From DATAJX01 sp036261915 (GTDB lineage: Bacteria > Pseudomonadota > Alphaproteobacteria > UBA2136 > UBA6156), in contig DATAJX010000002.1 of the NCBI GenBank assembly GCA_036261915.1, positions 62,001-126,000 of the forward strand: a DNA stretch of 64,000 bases, given 5' to 3'. This document shows, piece after piece, positions 28,963-37,877 of this stretch (positions are counted from its first letter, which is position 1; each line of letters opens with the position of its first letter). The position numbers and the translations under genes were made by a program. The notes under the pieces are model-generated. The model was not told the origin of the DNA. It made no database searches and saw nothing but the letters and a program-made list of their open reading frames with translations.

Positions 28963-30558
28963 ATGCGCAAAGCCCTTCAATTCATCAACGATGCTATTCA
29001 ATACCGCCGCCAATGGCACGCCGGGCTAAACGGCTGGTTCTCAAAAATACTCGCACGGGTTCCTGCGGCCGAAGAGCGTACTTACCGACATCGTTTGCTT
29101 GGCTTGTTTGTGGCCAGCCGCACGCTGATGCTTTTTGCCGGCGTATGGTTTGACCAAAGTGCCGTGCGACACGGCATGCACCTGATAGACAGTGAGCTGC
29201 TCCAGCACAATTTTTGGCAAAGCCTGTGGTATCAGCACATTCAGCCGCCGTTTTTCAATATGCTGACCGCCCTTACGCTGCTGATAACCCCGAATGGTTA
29301 TGAGTGGTTGTTCTTGTGGCCCTTGTTTTTGCTGCTGGGCTGGTTGCTGATACTAGGCCTGTATCGCCTGATGCGAGGTCTGGGCATACCTGCACGGCTG
29401 GCGTTTACCGTGACTGTGCTGTTCAGCATCAGCCCGGCCATGATGTATTTTGGAAGCTGGTATGCCTATTCGCTGCCGATTACCGTTGGGTTGGTGTGGA
29501 GCGTCGTTTACTTCATGCGGTGGATGTCCACCCGACGTTCGCGTCACCTGTTTTTATTTTTTACACTGATGTTGCCGGCCGTGGGTATGCACACCCTGTT
29601 TTTATGGTTATGGATGGTATTGCTGGTTGCGGTTGTTTTATTGCTGGCGCGCGGCTACCGGGCGCAAGTGCTGTTGTGCGGGCTGCTGCCTGTACTTGTG
29701 TGTCTGTCGTTCCCGGCCAAAAACTACTATCTGTACGGTACTTTCAGTGCCAGCAGCTGGAGCGGCCTGACCCTTGGCCTGATGGTGAACACCCACAACC
29801 CCGATTACGCGCTGCGTGAAAAGCTTTATGCCGAAGGAAAGATATCAGCGCTCTCGCTCATGGAGCGGCCCGAAACCGCGGTGGAAAATTTACCCCCACC
29901 CTATAATCACCCTGCGCTTACAGGCATTCAGGTGCTTGATGATGTGCGCAAGGCCAATGGTGATATCAACTTTAACAACGCCACATACCTGAAGACCGGC
30001 CCTGTGCTAGTGCATGATGCCATCACCATCTTTAAGGCCAACCCCTGGCTGTATGTGCAAACGGTTCAAAACGCGTTTTTCATTTATGTGCTACCGCTGA
30101 GCGATTATTTCTGGCTACGCGCCAAAACACTAACGCTATACTGGGATTGGGCCTGGAACTTGGTGACGGCCGGCCGTATAGGCTGGTCACCCAAATCGAC
30201 ATTCCTGCATCTTTCGGCCCCGCCCGACGGTTATGCCAATGCTTTTGCGCCCAACCTGTTCGGCACTATCGCCAAAGCGCCATGGTACCTGGTTGGCTGG
30301 TTCAATTTTTTGATCATTCCCGGTCTGATCGGCTACGGGTGCTGGCTGGGTTTGCGCGGGGTTACAGGTAAAGCACAAGCCCTGCAACGCAGGGCTACCC
30401 TGATGTTGCTGGCTTATAACGTGATTTATGTGACGGCTATGTCGGTATTGTTTGCGATCAGCGAAAACCACCGCTACCGTTTTTACATATCGCCATTCCT
30501 GGCGGTATATTTTGCCATGGCCGTGCAATATTTGCTGGTGCGTTATCGTAACCGGTAG
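28963..30558 (+). CDS. GT-C type integral membrane glycosyltransferase, putative
   Basis: 531 residues with about ten membrane spans. The first extracytoplasmic loop contains GVWFDQSAVRHGMHLIDSELLQHNFWQSLWYQHIQPPFFN; acidic and QPPFF residues there recall the ArnT/PMT pattern in which acidic residues bind a lipid-linked sugar. Span 5 onward is hydrophobic and a soluble-like loop (about 275-370) follows. It is transcribed divergently from the GT2 operon. It probably adds a polyprenyl-linked sugar to a surface molecule in the periplasm. No ribosome-binding site of strength is seen; the start is the most upstream that keeps spans intact. Confidence 0.7.
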   Translation: MRKALQFINDAIQYRRQWHAGLNGWFSKILARVPAAEERTYRHRLLGLFVASRTLMLFAGVWFDQSAVRHGMHLIDSELLQHNFWQSLWYQHIQPPFFNMLTALTLLITPNGYEWLFLWPLFLLLGWLLILGLYRLMRGLGIPARLAFTVTVLFSISPAMMYFGSWYAYSLPITVGLVWSVVYFMRWMSTRRSRHLFLFFTLMLPAVGMHTLFLWLWMVLLVAVVLLLARGYRAQVLLCGLLPVLVCLSFPAKNYYLYGTFSASSWSGLTLGLMVNTHNPDYALREKLYAEGKISALSLMERPETAVENLPPPYNHPALTGIQVLDDVRKANGDINFNNATYLKTGPVLVHDAITIFKANPWLYVQTVQNAFFIYVLPLSDYFWLRAKTLTLYWDWAWNLVTAGRIGWSPKSTFLHLSAPPDGYANAFAPNLFGTIAKAPWYLVGWFNFLIIPGLIGYGCWLGLRGVTGKAQALQRRATLMLLAYNVIYVTAMSVLFAISENHRYRFYISPFLAVYFAMAVQYLLVRYRNR

Positions 30559-30567
30559 GCAGAAATA

Positions 30568-30986
30568 TGGTGGAGGCGAGGGGAGTCGAACCCCTGTCCG
30601 AAACGCAGCCGGTGGAGGCTCTACAAGCTTAGTTTCCCTGTTTTTTACCCGGCAGCCGAGGGGAAACGCCCTACCGCCGGTTTGTTCACTTTAGTTTAAG
30701 CTTACCCGGTGAACGCGGTTGGGCCGAGTGCCGCAGAGGTTAACCAGGTGACCCTTACCGCGCGGCACGGCAGACAGGGGCCTGGGGCAACTAAGCCAGC
30801 TCAGCTATCAGACCGAGTGGAGGCTTAGGCAGCCATCGCCATGACGTTCGCTTGACGCGGACGGAAGGCGATTACGTTGGTTTTTTTGGCATTTATAGCC
30901 TAGACCGGGTTTATTCAGGTGGCTCCGATCCGCCACCGCTTGCTCCTATTACCGGGATACGCCCCGTCGAAACCAGGACGCCCCCA
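30568..30986 (-). ncRNA. ssrA: transfer-messenger RNA, one-piece type
   Basis: On the minus strand the RNA begins GGGGGCGTCCTGGTTTCGACGGGG (5' tRNA-like half) and ends GGGGTTCGACTCCCCTCGCCTCCACCA, so acceptor strands GGGGGCG/CGCCTCC pair at the two ends of a continuous 419-nt gene. The tag frame lies near 30900-30825: a plausible resume codon GCC, then AAA AAA ACC..., ending ATGGCTGCC TAA, a tag of about 21 residues with terminal MAMAA. With SmpB it rescues stalled ribosomes and tags the product. Many alphaproteobacteria have circularly permuted two-piece tmRNA instead. Confidence 0.92.
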
Positions 30987-31023
30987 TGCAACTGGTATGG
31001 GGCATTGGGGGTTAAAAATCAAG

Positions 31024-32919
31024 TTAGTGTGTGGGCGAGGCGATCTGCACGTTTTTGAGCGGCACGCCGTGGTCCTGTGCGCGTTCGAGCAGGGCGGTGC
31101 AGTTGGCGTTTTCGGCGGCGCCGGCATCGACGAACGGCAATATGGCGGCAATGGGGGTAAGGGCCACGCCCAGCACGGTGGCAATGCCCGCCTGTGCGGT
31201 GGCGCCGCTGGCCCGCACGCCCAGCCTGGGGTTGCGCAGGGTGCCGGTCACGGTAATGGGCGCCATCAGGTGCAGCAGGCGCGGTTCTTTCGATTCGCCT
31301 TTAAGGGTAAGATCAAGCGCCTCGGTATCGAGGTTGACCGTGCCGCGCCCGCGCGCCAGCACCACGCCGGTATCGAACACCACGTGGCGGCCCACCAGCA
31401 TGCCCTTGTCGGCCTCGAAGTGTGCCACCGCGCAACGCAGCGGGGTTTGCTGCTGGTCGCTGCTCATCAGCAGGCCCAGCCCGCGCGACACGTTGATGCC
31501 CAGCAACTCGGCAAACGCCTGGCGTATCTGCCCGCCGGGAACGACCACCGTCACCACGCCGTCGGCGTTGCCCGCGGCCTTGTGCACGCTGGTGCCGCTA
31601 CCGTGCAGCTTGGCGCGGGCCAGCAGCGGGCCTTCCAGCGCATTGGGCTGGCCCGACTTGCTCATAAAGTCTTCCAGCCGCGCGCCGCTGAGCTTCACGT
31701 CGATGATTACGTCGGGCACCTCGGCCTTGGCGTCAATATCAAGGCTGCCGGTGAGGGTGCCCTGCGGCAGCGTGAGGGTGAGCGGTTTGATGGCGAGCTG
31801 CGCGTCTTTCAGTTTTAGCGTCAGGTCCACTTCCTTCAGCGGTAGGGTGGATACGTTGATGGCGTCGGCCTTGTATTTCACGTCGGCGTCCATGGCGCGC
31901 AACCTATCCACCGCCAGCGGCACGTCGGGCAGCACGCGGGTGGTGTCGGGTTGCCCGAAGATCACCCCGGCATCGCGCGGGTCGAGCAGTTTTGAAAACA
32001 GTTTGGCGGTGAGGTACGGTTTGTCGCCGCTGGTATCCACATCGATATCGCCGGAAAGATCGGACGCGCCGACCTTACCGGCAAACTTGTGGAAGAAGAA
32101 CGTGCTGCCTTCGTGGCCCAGCACGCCTTCGAGTTTGTAAGCGTGCGTGATGGGAAAGGCGAGGCCGGTCAGGTAGTACAGATCGGCCAAATTGGCGCCG
32201 GTGATGACCGTACCCGCCGCAAAGTTATCGCTGTTGAACGGTTGGGCGAACGTGCCCTTGGCCTGCACGTGCGTAGCGCCGTGGGTCAGTTCAAGCGTGA
32301 AGGGGTAGGGCTTGTTGAGGTCGGCCGCCAGCAGCGCGCCGCCGGTCAGGTTCAGTTTAAACGGCTGGTTGTTCAGCTTGCCTTCGCCCACCACCTGGAA
32401 CGGTTGCTTGCTGTCGGCGTTGTTTTCCTGCGAATTCAGCGTGGCCTGCAGCGAAAGCTTTTTGCCTTCATCGACCAGATTAAGATGGCTTTGCGTCAGG
32501 TAAAACCGGCGGATGGCGGGCAGCGTGAGCGGGCCCGACTTGGCCTCGTTGCCCGCCCAGTTGGCGCGGCCCGATGCCTGCCGCAGCAGGTTGACGCTGC
32601 CCTGCTGCATCTCCAGCTTGCTGATGACCGGCTTGCCGCGCAGCAGCGAGCCCCAGCGGGTGTACACGTCGAGCTGCTGGATGTCGGCCAGCGGCGCGGT
32701 GCCTGCCCAGGGCGCGTTGTCTATTTTCAGCTCCTTCACGTGCAGCGAAGGGTTAAGCGACAGCACGTTGGCACGCAGCGCCGCCATGGCCACCGGGCGT
32801 TGCAGTTTTCGGGAAAGATAGTTTTCGACCGGCGCGCGCAGCAGCCCCGCCTGCAACGCCAAAGCCGCGCCCAACAGCAGCGCGACGATAACGGCCACAA
32901 AGGCGAGGGCGATCTTCAC
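31024..32919 (-). CDS. AsmA family inner-membrane anchored protein
   Basis: 631 residues. One N-terminal membrane anchor (LAFVAVIVALLLGAALALQ) and a very long periplasmic region with AsmA features: LSRKLQRPVAMAALRANVLSLNPSLHVKELKIDNAPWAG at the start, and the C-terminal DUF748/AsmA2-type GSGTSVHKAAGNADGVVTVVVPGGQI...LLGINVSRGL. AsmA-like proteins form elongated bridges that carry phospholipid between the membranes. It is the terminal gene of its strand here, facing the tmRNA; an HAD gene lies upstream. Confidence 0.88.
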   Translation of the reverse strand: MKIALAFVAVIVALLLGAALALQAGLLRAPVENYLSRKLQRPVAMAALRANVLSLNPSLHVKELKIDNAPWAGTAPLADIQQLDVYTRWGSLLRGKPVISKLEMQQGSVNLLRQASGRANWAGNEAKSGPLTLPAIRRFYLTQSHLNLVDEGKKLSLQATLNSQENNADSKQPFQVVGEGKLNNQPFKLNLTGGALLAADLNKPYPFTLELTHGATHVQAKGTFAQPFNSDNFAAGTVITGANLADLYYLTGLAFPITHAYKLEGVLGHEGSTFFFHKFAGKVGASDLSGDIDVDTSGDKPYLTAKLFSKLLDPRDAGVIFGQPDTTRVLPDVPLAVDRLRAMDADVKYKADAINVSTLPLKEVDLTLKLKDAQLAIKPLTLTLPQGTLTGSLDIDAKAEVPDVIIDVKLSGARLEDFMSKSGQPNALEGPLLARAKLHGSGTSVHKAAGNADGVVTVVVPGGQIRQAFAELLGINVSRGLGLLMSSDQQQTPLRCAVAHFEADKGMLVGRHVVFDTGVVLARGRGTVNLDTEALDLTLKGESKEPRLLHLMAPITVTGTLRNPRLGVRASGATAQAGIATVLGVALTPIAAILPFVDAGAAENANCTALLERAQDHGVPLKNVQIASPTH

Positions 32920-32957
32920 CCCCCAGTGCTAACCCCATGCGCTGTTAAGAAAATATA

Positions 32958-33518
32958 CTAAGTTAACAGCGTGGCCACATTCACCACCGTGGCGCCGCTG
33001 GCGCGGGCGGCCTGCAGGCCACGTTCGGAGTCTTCGTAGATGATCGTATCCTCGGGGCCTATGCCAAAATGCGCCATGGCTTTTAAAAAGCCTTCGGGGT
33101 CGGGCTTGGGGCGCTGCACGTCGTCGGCGGCGATCAGCAGGTCGGGCGTCAGGCCCAGGTGCTTCAAGATCGTTTCGGCATTGGCGCGGCTGGCCGAGGT
33201 GACCACGGCGCGGTAGTGCGTGGGCTCGTAAAGGTTATACAGGTCGATGACCGGCTTGATGGGTTTGGTCAGTGCCATCAGCTGCGCATAATGTCTGCTT
33301 TTGGCGCTGCGCAGGGTGTTGAATTCTTCCAGCGTGCCTTCGGGGTGCAGCAGCGGCAGGCTTTGCGTCCAGTGCATGCCGTGGCTGCCCTGGTAAACCT
33401 GCTGGTTGAAGGCCAGGCTCTGGTCGGCAAAGGCGCGTCGGTAAGCTTCGACGTTGGCTTCGCTGGTCTCGGCCAGCGTGCCGTCAAGGTCGAAAAGCGC
33501 GAGCTTGGTTTTTGCCAT
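32958..33518 (-). CDS. HAD-superfamily phosphatase (phosphoglycolate phosphatase-like)
   Basis: 186 residues. Motif I DLDGTLAE (9-16) holds the nucleophile Asp, motif II VTSAS, then Lys in RPKPDPEGF and motif IV YEDSERGL. A helical cap (about 18-90) gives it the beta-phosphoglucomutase/phosphoglycolate-phosphatase form. The exact substrate is not evident. It sits 38 bp before the AsmA gene and diverges from the MFS transporter. Confidence 0.85.
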   Translation of the reverse strand: MAKTKLALFDLDGTLAETSEANVEAYRRAFADQSLAFNQQVYQGSHGMHWTQSLPLLHPEGTLEEFNTLRSAKSRHYAQLMALTKPIKPVIDLYNLYEPTHYRAVVTSASRANAETILKHLGLTPDLLIAADDVQRPKPDPEGFLKAMAHFGIGPEDTIIYEDSERGLQAARASGATVVNVATLLT

Positions 33519-33615
33519 GACCCATTATAGGCGCATGGCAGGCCTGCACCACCGCTTTATGCTTTTAGGGCAGGCCCGCATTGCGCAGGCGCCGCATATG
33601 CGGCATGCAAAGGCC

Positions 33616-34893
33616 ATGAACCCCACCGGTTATACGCTTGCCCCGGCGCAGGAACGCCTGCTCATTGCCCTGCTGGCACTGGTGCAGTTTGTGAACATGC
33701 TCGATTTTGTGATGGTGATGCCGCTGGGGCCCGACTTTGCGCACGCACTGAACATTCCCAACCACAGCATCGGGCTGGTGGGCGGCAGCTATTCGTTTGC
33801 CGCGGCGCTGGCGGGGATACTCAGCAGCCCGTTCCTCGATAAATTCCCCCGCAAAACCGCCATGCTGTTTTGCCTGGCGGGCGTGGTGGTTTCCACGCTG
33901 GCCACCACACAGGTGTGGGACCTGCACAGCATGCTGGCCGCCCGTATTTTGGCAGGGGCCTTTGGCGGGCAGATGATGGCGTTGAGCCAGGCCATGGTGG
34001 CCGACTTTATTCCCCCGCAGCGGCGCGGCGCCGCCATGGGCGCGGTGGCGGGCGGGTTTGCCGCGGCGTCGGTGGTGGGTATCCCGTTCGGGCTCGAGCT
34101 TTCCAATTATTTTGGCTGGCAGGCGCCGTTTGTGGTGGCCGGGCTGGCCGGGTTGGTGGTGCTGGTGATCGGCCAGTGGAAACTGCCCTACCGCGCCGCC
34201 ATGGCCGCAGGCGACAGCCTGGTGCGCCATTTTTCCCGCATGGGGCAACTGCTGGCCAACCGCCACACGCTGGCCAGCTATGCCATGATGGGCCTGGCGA
34301 TGGGCGCGGGGTTCCTCATCGTTCCCAATGTGTCGGCCCATTTGCAGCTCAACATGGGTTACCCTCGCGATTACCTTGGTCTGCTGTACATGTGCGGCGG
34401 CGCGGTCAGCTTTTTCAGCATGCGGTTCTCGGGTTACCTGGTCGATAAATACTCGGCCACCATGTCGGCGTCGCTGTTCACCACGCTGGTGCTTATCGTC
34501 ACGGCCATCGGCTTTGTGTTTTACGCCATGCCCGCCGCCACCGTGCCCATGTGGATCGTTGTGATGATCTTCGTGGGCTTCATGGTGGGCATGAGCGGGC
34601 GCAACGTGTGCTGCATGGCGCTGTCGTCAAAAATCCCGCCGCCCGACCAGCGCGGGCTGTACATGTCGCTGCAAAGCGCCGTCACCAGTTTTTCGGCCGC
34701 GGTGGGGGCGTATGGTTCGTCGTTCATTCTTTCCGAAGGCGGCGGCCACCTGCTGCATGTCGACCGTTTGGGCCTGATGGCCATCGGTATTTCGGCCCTG
34801 GTGCCGCTGGTGGTGCAGTACGTGGAATGCAACCTGCGCCGCAGGCTGAAGGCCGAGGCCTCCAGCTTGGCGGCTACGCCCCCGGTTGTCTGA
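33616..34893 (+). CDS. MFS transporter (DHA1-like)
   Basis: Start at 33616 is chosen because AAAGG precedes it and the first transmembrane span begins at once (LALVQFVNMLDFVMVMPLG); the frame reaches back to 33454 but over the HAD gene. 425 residues, twelve spans, with the motif A loop FLDKFPRKTAMLFCLAG after span two and a long central loop. Substrate unknown: a drug or metabolite exporter of the DHA1 type is likely. Its stop overlaps the 3' end of the SGNH-like gene on the other strand by about 20 bp. Confidence 0.88.
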   Translation: MNPTGYTLAPAQERLLIALLALVQFVNMLDFVMVMPLGPDFAHALNIPNHSIGLVGGSYSFAAALAGILSSPFLDKFPRKTAMLFCLAGVVVSTLATTQVWDLHSMLAARILAGAFGGQMMALSQAMVADFIPPQRRGAAMGAVAGGFAAASVVGIPFGLELSNYFGWQAPFVVAGLAGLVVLVIGQWKLPYRAAMAAGDSLVRHFSRMGQLLANRHTLASYAMMGLAMGAGFLIVPNVSAHLQLNMGYPRDYLGLLYMCGGAVSFFSMRFSGYLVDKYSATMSASLFTTLVLIVTAIGFVFYAMPAATVPMWIVVMIFVGFMVGMSGRNVCCMALSSKIPPPDQRGLYMSLQSAVTSFSAAVGAYGSSFILSEGGGHLLHVDRLGLMAIGISALVPLVVQYVECNLRRRLKAEASSLAATPPVV

Positions 34894-35977
34894 ACAGTAT
34901 TTTGTACAGGTAGCCGGCCACCAGTGCGCTGGCGCGCTCGGTGGTGTCGGTGGCGTTCAGGTAATATTCGTCGGTGCCGTTTAAAATGGGCGAAAAGTCG
35001 GCGTACTCCCAACCGTTCATGGCGGCCAGCGAAGGCAGCGCCACTTTAAACTGCGCGTAGGCGGCGCGCAGGGCTTCTTCGGTGCCCGGCGGCACCAGCG
35101 CGGTGTTGGCGGCAAGGGCTTTTTCGGCGTCGGAAAGAGTGGGCTGGCTGAACAGCATGGGTTGCAGCACCTGCACAAAGCGCGCGTCGTGCTTGCGGGC
35201 AAAGCTGGCCGCGTAGTCCAGGTTGGTGCCGTAGGTGCTGATGGTGCGGTCGAGAATGGCCGTCATCTGTTTGGCATCGGCCAGGTGCGCAGGGGCAGGC
35301 GCGGCAGAAGGTGCTGGGAGCAAACGCGCCAGTGCCAAGTGGCTTCGCCACGAAAACGCCGCCGGGGCAGGGGTGGCATTGTTGTAAAACACGCCGTGCA
35401 GGGCATCAGCGGCGCCATCGTAAAACACCACAATATCGCCTTGCTTCAGCGGCACCATCTTCAGGCGCTCAAGCTCTTGCGCACTGTGCACGCCGCGCGC
35501 GCCCAGGTTCTCGACCTTCCACTGGCCTTTGGTGGCTTCGTTCTGGTTCACCAGGTTTTGCAACTGGCTGGCCATGGTAAAGGCGTCGGGCACTTCGCCG
35601 TTATAAACCGCGCTGCCGCCCAGCAGCCACACGGTGTGTGGCGCGCCATTGGGCTGGCCGAAGGTGATGCGCTGGCCGTACTGCGTGTTGAACCACCGGC
35701 CATGGTAGGTGTTCGGCACCACCAGTGTGCTACTGACCGGCGTGTGCCAGCCGCCGGGGGCGGCGCGCATTTCTTTTTCAAACGTGGCCGAATAATACGG
35801 GCTGCCCACATACGCCGCCGGAATATTGTTCCGCTCCAGCAGCCGGGCGCCGCCTTCCAGCACCACCGCGCCCAGCGCCACGGCGGCCACGGCCAGCCCG
35901 GCCTTGGGCAGCAGGCCCAACGGCTGTTTGGAGCTGCGGGTTTTGGCGCGGTGGTTGGGGCGTTTGATGATGTTCAT
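34874..35977 (-). CDS. SGNH/GDSL-like hydrolase with membrane anchor, putative
   Basis: 367 residues from ATG 35977 (a second ATG at 35989 is possible). After a basic start comes one span (AGLAVAAVALGAVVLEGGARLL), then a periplasmic domain with VWLLGGSAVYNG, whose GGS matches block I of SGNH lipases/acyl-esterases, VVFYDGAADA and, near the end, WEYADFSPIL...YYLNATDTTERASALVA, with an Asp and a Thr replacing the usual Asp-x-x-His (D-x-x-H is not evident). It could be an O-acyl modification protein of a surface glycan. Catalytic completeness is uncertain. Confidence 0.6.
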   Translation of the reverse strand: MNIIKRPNHRAKTRSSKQPLGLLPKAGLAVAAVALGAVVLEGGARLLERNNIPAAYVGSPYYSATFEKEMRAAPGGWHTPVSSTLVVPNTYHGRWFNTQYGQRITFGQPNGAPHTVWLLGGSAVYNGEVPDAFTMASQLQNLVNQNEATKGQWKVENLGARGVHSAQELERLKMVPLKQGDIVVFYDGAADALHGVFYNNATPAPAAFSWRSHLALARLLPAPSAAPAPAHLADAKQMTAILDRTISTYGTNLDYAASFARKHDARFVQVLQPMLFSQPTLSDAEKALAANTALVPPGTEEALRAAYAQFKVALPSLAAMNGWEYADFSPILNGTDEYYLNATDTTERASALVAGYLYKILFRQPGA

Positions 35978-36168
35978 GCCCGCCAGCATAACAGGGCGTG
36001 CAGCAGGTACATATATATGTAGTGCGGCTGTTTGCCCAATTGCTGGCCAATTGTTGATCAGGGCGGTCTTTTAAAGCTTTATGAAAAGCACGGTGCCTTG
36101 GCATGGAACTTTTACCCGCCGCCCGGCATGCTGGCCGGGCACTAAAAACAACAGGGGAGTGGCGGGTC

Positions 36169-36585
36169 ATGAGCAGTCAAAGCAGCGGCCGGGTTTCAAT
36201 CAGCAAATCGGCGGCACGGCCCGATGATAACCGCTACGACAACCCCGAACAGAACGGGCAGAACCAACCCACGCGCAAACAGGAGTGGACCGGCGCCAGC
36301 GATGAAAGCAACGGCGCCGAGTGGAACCAGAAAGCCGAAAGCACCTTGAACGATAACGCGCTCAATGCCGCGCGCGCCGCATATTCGGGCAGCGATACCT
36401 ACGCCAGCTACGACGAGCAGAACGACCTTGATGACGATACGCAAACGGATAATGCGCGCGGCCAGCACTACGGCGATGCCGAGCGCGATGACACCGGACA
36501 GTTTACATCGGCCAGCGATGTGGAGGCCGTGAACACGGTACCCAACGACAAAACGCGCGATGAAAAAAGTTCGCCCCGCTACTAG
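36169..36585 (+). CDS. hydrophilic, probably disordered protein, unknown
   Basis: 138 residues from the ATG at 36169, preceded by AGGGGAG about 10 nt upstream. Rich in Asp, Asn, Gln, Ser and Thr with repeated NxxDN, QTDNARGQHYGDAE and SSPRY; no hydrophobic segment or cysteine. It is predicted intrinsically disordered and acidic. It stands alone and ends at an intrinsic terminator. Function unknown; dehydration/stress-type proteins look similar, but I cannot show it. Confidence 0.65.
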   Translation: MSSQSSGRVSISKSAARPDDNRYDNPEQNGQNQPTRKQEWTGASDESNGAEWNQKAESTLNDNALNAARAAYSGSDTYASYDEQNDLDDDTQTDNARGQHYGDAERDDTGQFTSASDVEAVNTVPNDKTRDEKSSPRY

Positions 36586-36605
36586 GGGGTGATGCAGGGC
36601 GAAGC

Positions 36606-36632
36606 AAGGCCGACGCAACGTCGGCCTTTTTT
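36606..36632 (+). terminator. intrinsic terminator after the 36169 gene
   Basis: GGCCGACG-CAA-CGTCGGCC then TTTTTT: an 8-bp GC-rich stem with T-run, between the disordered protein gene and the dprA stop on the other strand. Confidence 0.9.
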
Positions 36633-36642
36633 ATTTCGGCAT

Positions 36643-37746
36643 CTAAGCCGTCCGCCAGGTGCCGTCGGCCTCGCGCACGGCGTGGCCCATCAGTTCAAGC
36701 TCAACCAGTTCGCCCAGTATCGCGGCTTCGGGCTTGCCGCTCTGGCGCACCAGCACATCAACCGTTACGCCGGTGCGCCCCAGCATGCCGGCCAAACCGC
36801 CTGCGGGTGTCGGTGCCAGTTCTTCGGCCGCCGCTTCTTCTTCATCAACACCGAACAAGGGCAGCGAGTGATTGCGCGAATGGTTTTGGGCAGGCGGCAA
36901 AAAGTCGCGCGGCACGGTTTGCAGAATGTCGGCGGCGTTCTCGATCAGCGTGGCGCCCTGCTTGAGCAGCCAGTTGGGCCCACCCGCGCGCGGGTCGGTG
37001 GGGCTGCCGGGCACGGCCCACACTTCGCGGCCGTATTCCAGCGCGCACTTGGCGCTGATCAGGCTGCCGCTTTCGCGGCTGGCTTCGCTCACCACCAAAC
37101 CCAAACTCAAACCGGCGATGATGCGGTTGCGCCGCGGGAAAAAGCTGGCCACCGGCACCATGCCCCACGGCTGTTCGCTCACCACGCAGCCGTGTTCGAT
37201 GATCTCGGCGCGCAACTTGTCGTTCTCGGGCGGGTAAATATGGTTAACGCCGCCCGCCACCACCGCCACGGTACCGCCGTGCGCATCAAGCGCGCCGCGA
37301 TGCGCGGCGCTGTCTATCCCGCGCGCCAGCCCGCTGGTGATGGTCAGGCCGTTGGCCACCAGCGTGCTGGCCAGTTCGCGCGTCCACTGCAGGCCCGCGG
37401 CGCTGGCGTTGCGGTTGCCCACAACGGCAACCTGCCGGGTGTTCAGCCAGCTTGCGTCGCCCAGGCCGCACAGTACAACCGGCGCATCGGGCAGGTGCTC
37501 GAATGCGCGCGGATAATTTTCGTCGCCCACGCACACGCACCAGCCGTTGTTTTTCTCCAGCGTTTCCAGTTCGCGCAGCACGCTTTCTTCGGTCGCCAGA
37601 ATTTTTTCACCGGCAAATTTTTTCCATTCCAACACTGCATGTAGTGGTGTGCCCGATTTCGATACAATTTTTTTGTACGTGACAGGACCCACGCCGCCGC
37701 TGCGCGCGATGCGTAAAACCGCCAGCCTTTCTGCGCTTAAATTCAT
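36643..37746 (-). CDS. dprA: DprA DNA-processing protein
   Basis: 367 residues. N-terminal SAM-like region (VLRIARSGGVGPVTYKKIV), then the Rossmann-like domain with VVGNRNASAAGLQWTRELA, TSGLARGIDSAAHRGAL, VVAGGVNHIYPPEND and FFPRRNRIIAGLSLGLVVSEA, and a C-terminal winged helix (VTVDVLVRQSG). DprA loads RecA on incoming single-stranded DNA during natural transformation. It is single in its region, with divergent ParA 130 bp away. Confidence 0.95.
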   Translation of the reverse strand: MNLSAERLAVLRIARSGGVGPVTYKKIVSKSGTPLHAVLEWKKFAGEKILATEESVLRELETLEKNNGWCVCVGDENYPRAFEHLPDAPVVLCGLGDASWLNTRQVAVVGNRNASAAGLQWTRELASTLVANGLTITSGLARGIDSAAHRGALDAHGGTVAVVAGGVNHIYPPENDKLRAEIIEHGCVVSEQPWGMVPVASFFPRRNRIIAGLSLGLVVSEASRESGSLISAKCALEYGREVWAVPGSPTDPRAGGPNWLLKQGATLIENAADILQTVPRDFLPPAQNHSRNHSLPLFGVDEEEAAAEELAPTPAGGLAGMLGRTGVTVDVLVRQSGKPEAAILGELVELELMGHAVREADGTWRTA

Positions 37747-37877
37747 TTCGCGACGCTAACACATTTTACAAAAATGTCACACCTGAACAGCAACTCATCA
37801 GCAAATAGTGGCGCACCCTCTTTAGTGTTGCGCGCAACGGTGTACGCTCTGAATAAACAAAAGTTAAAAGGAGTTAC

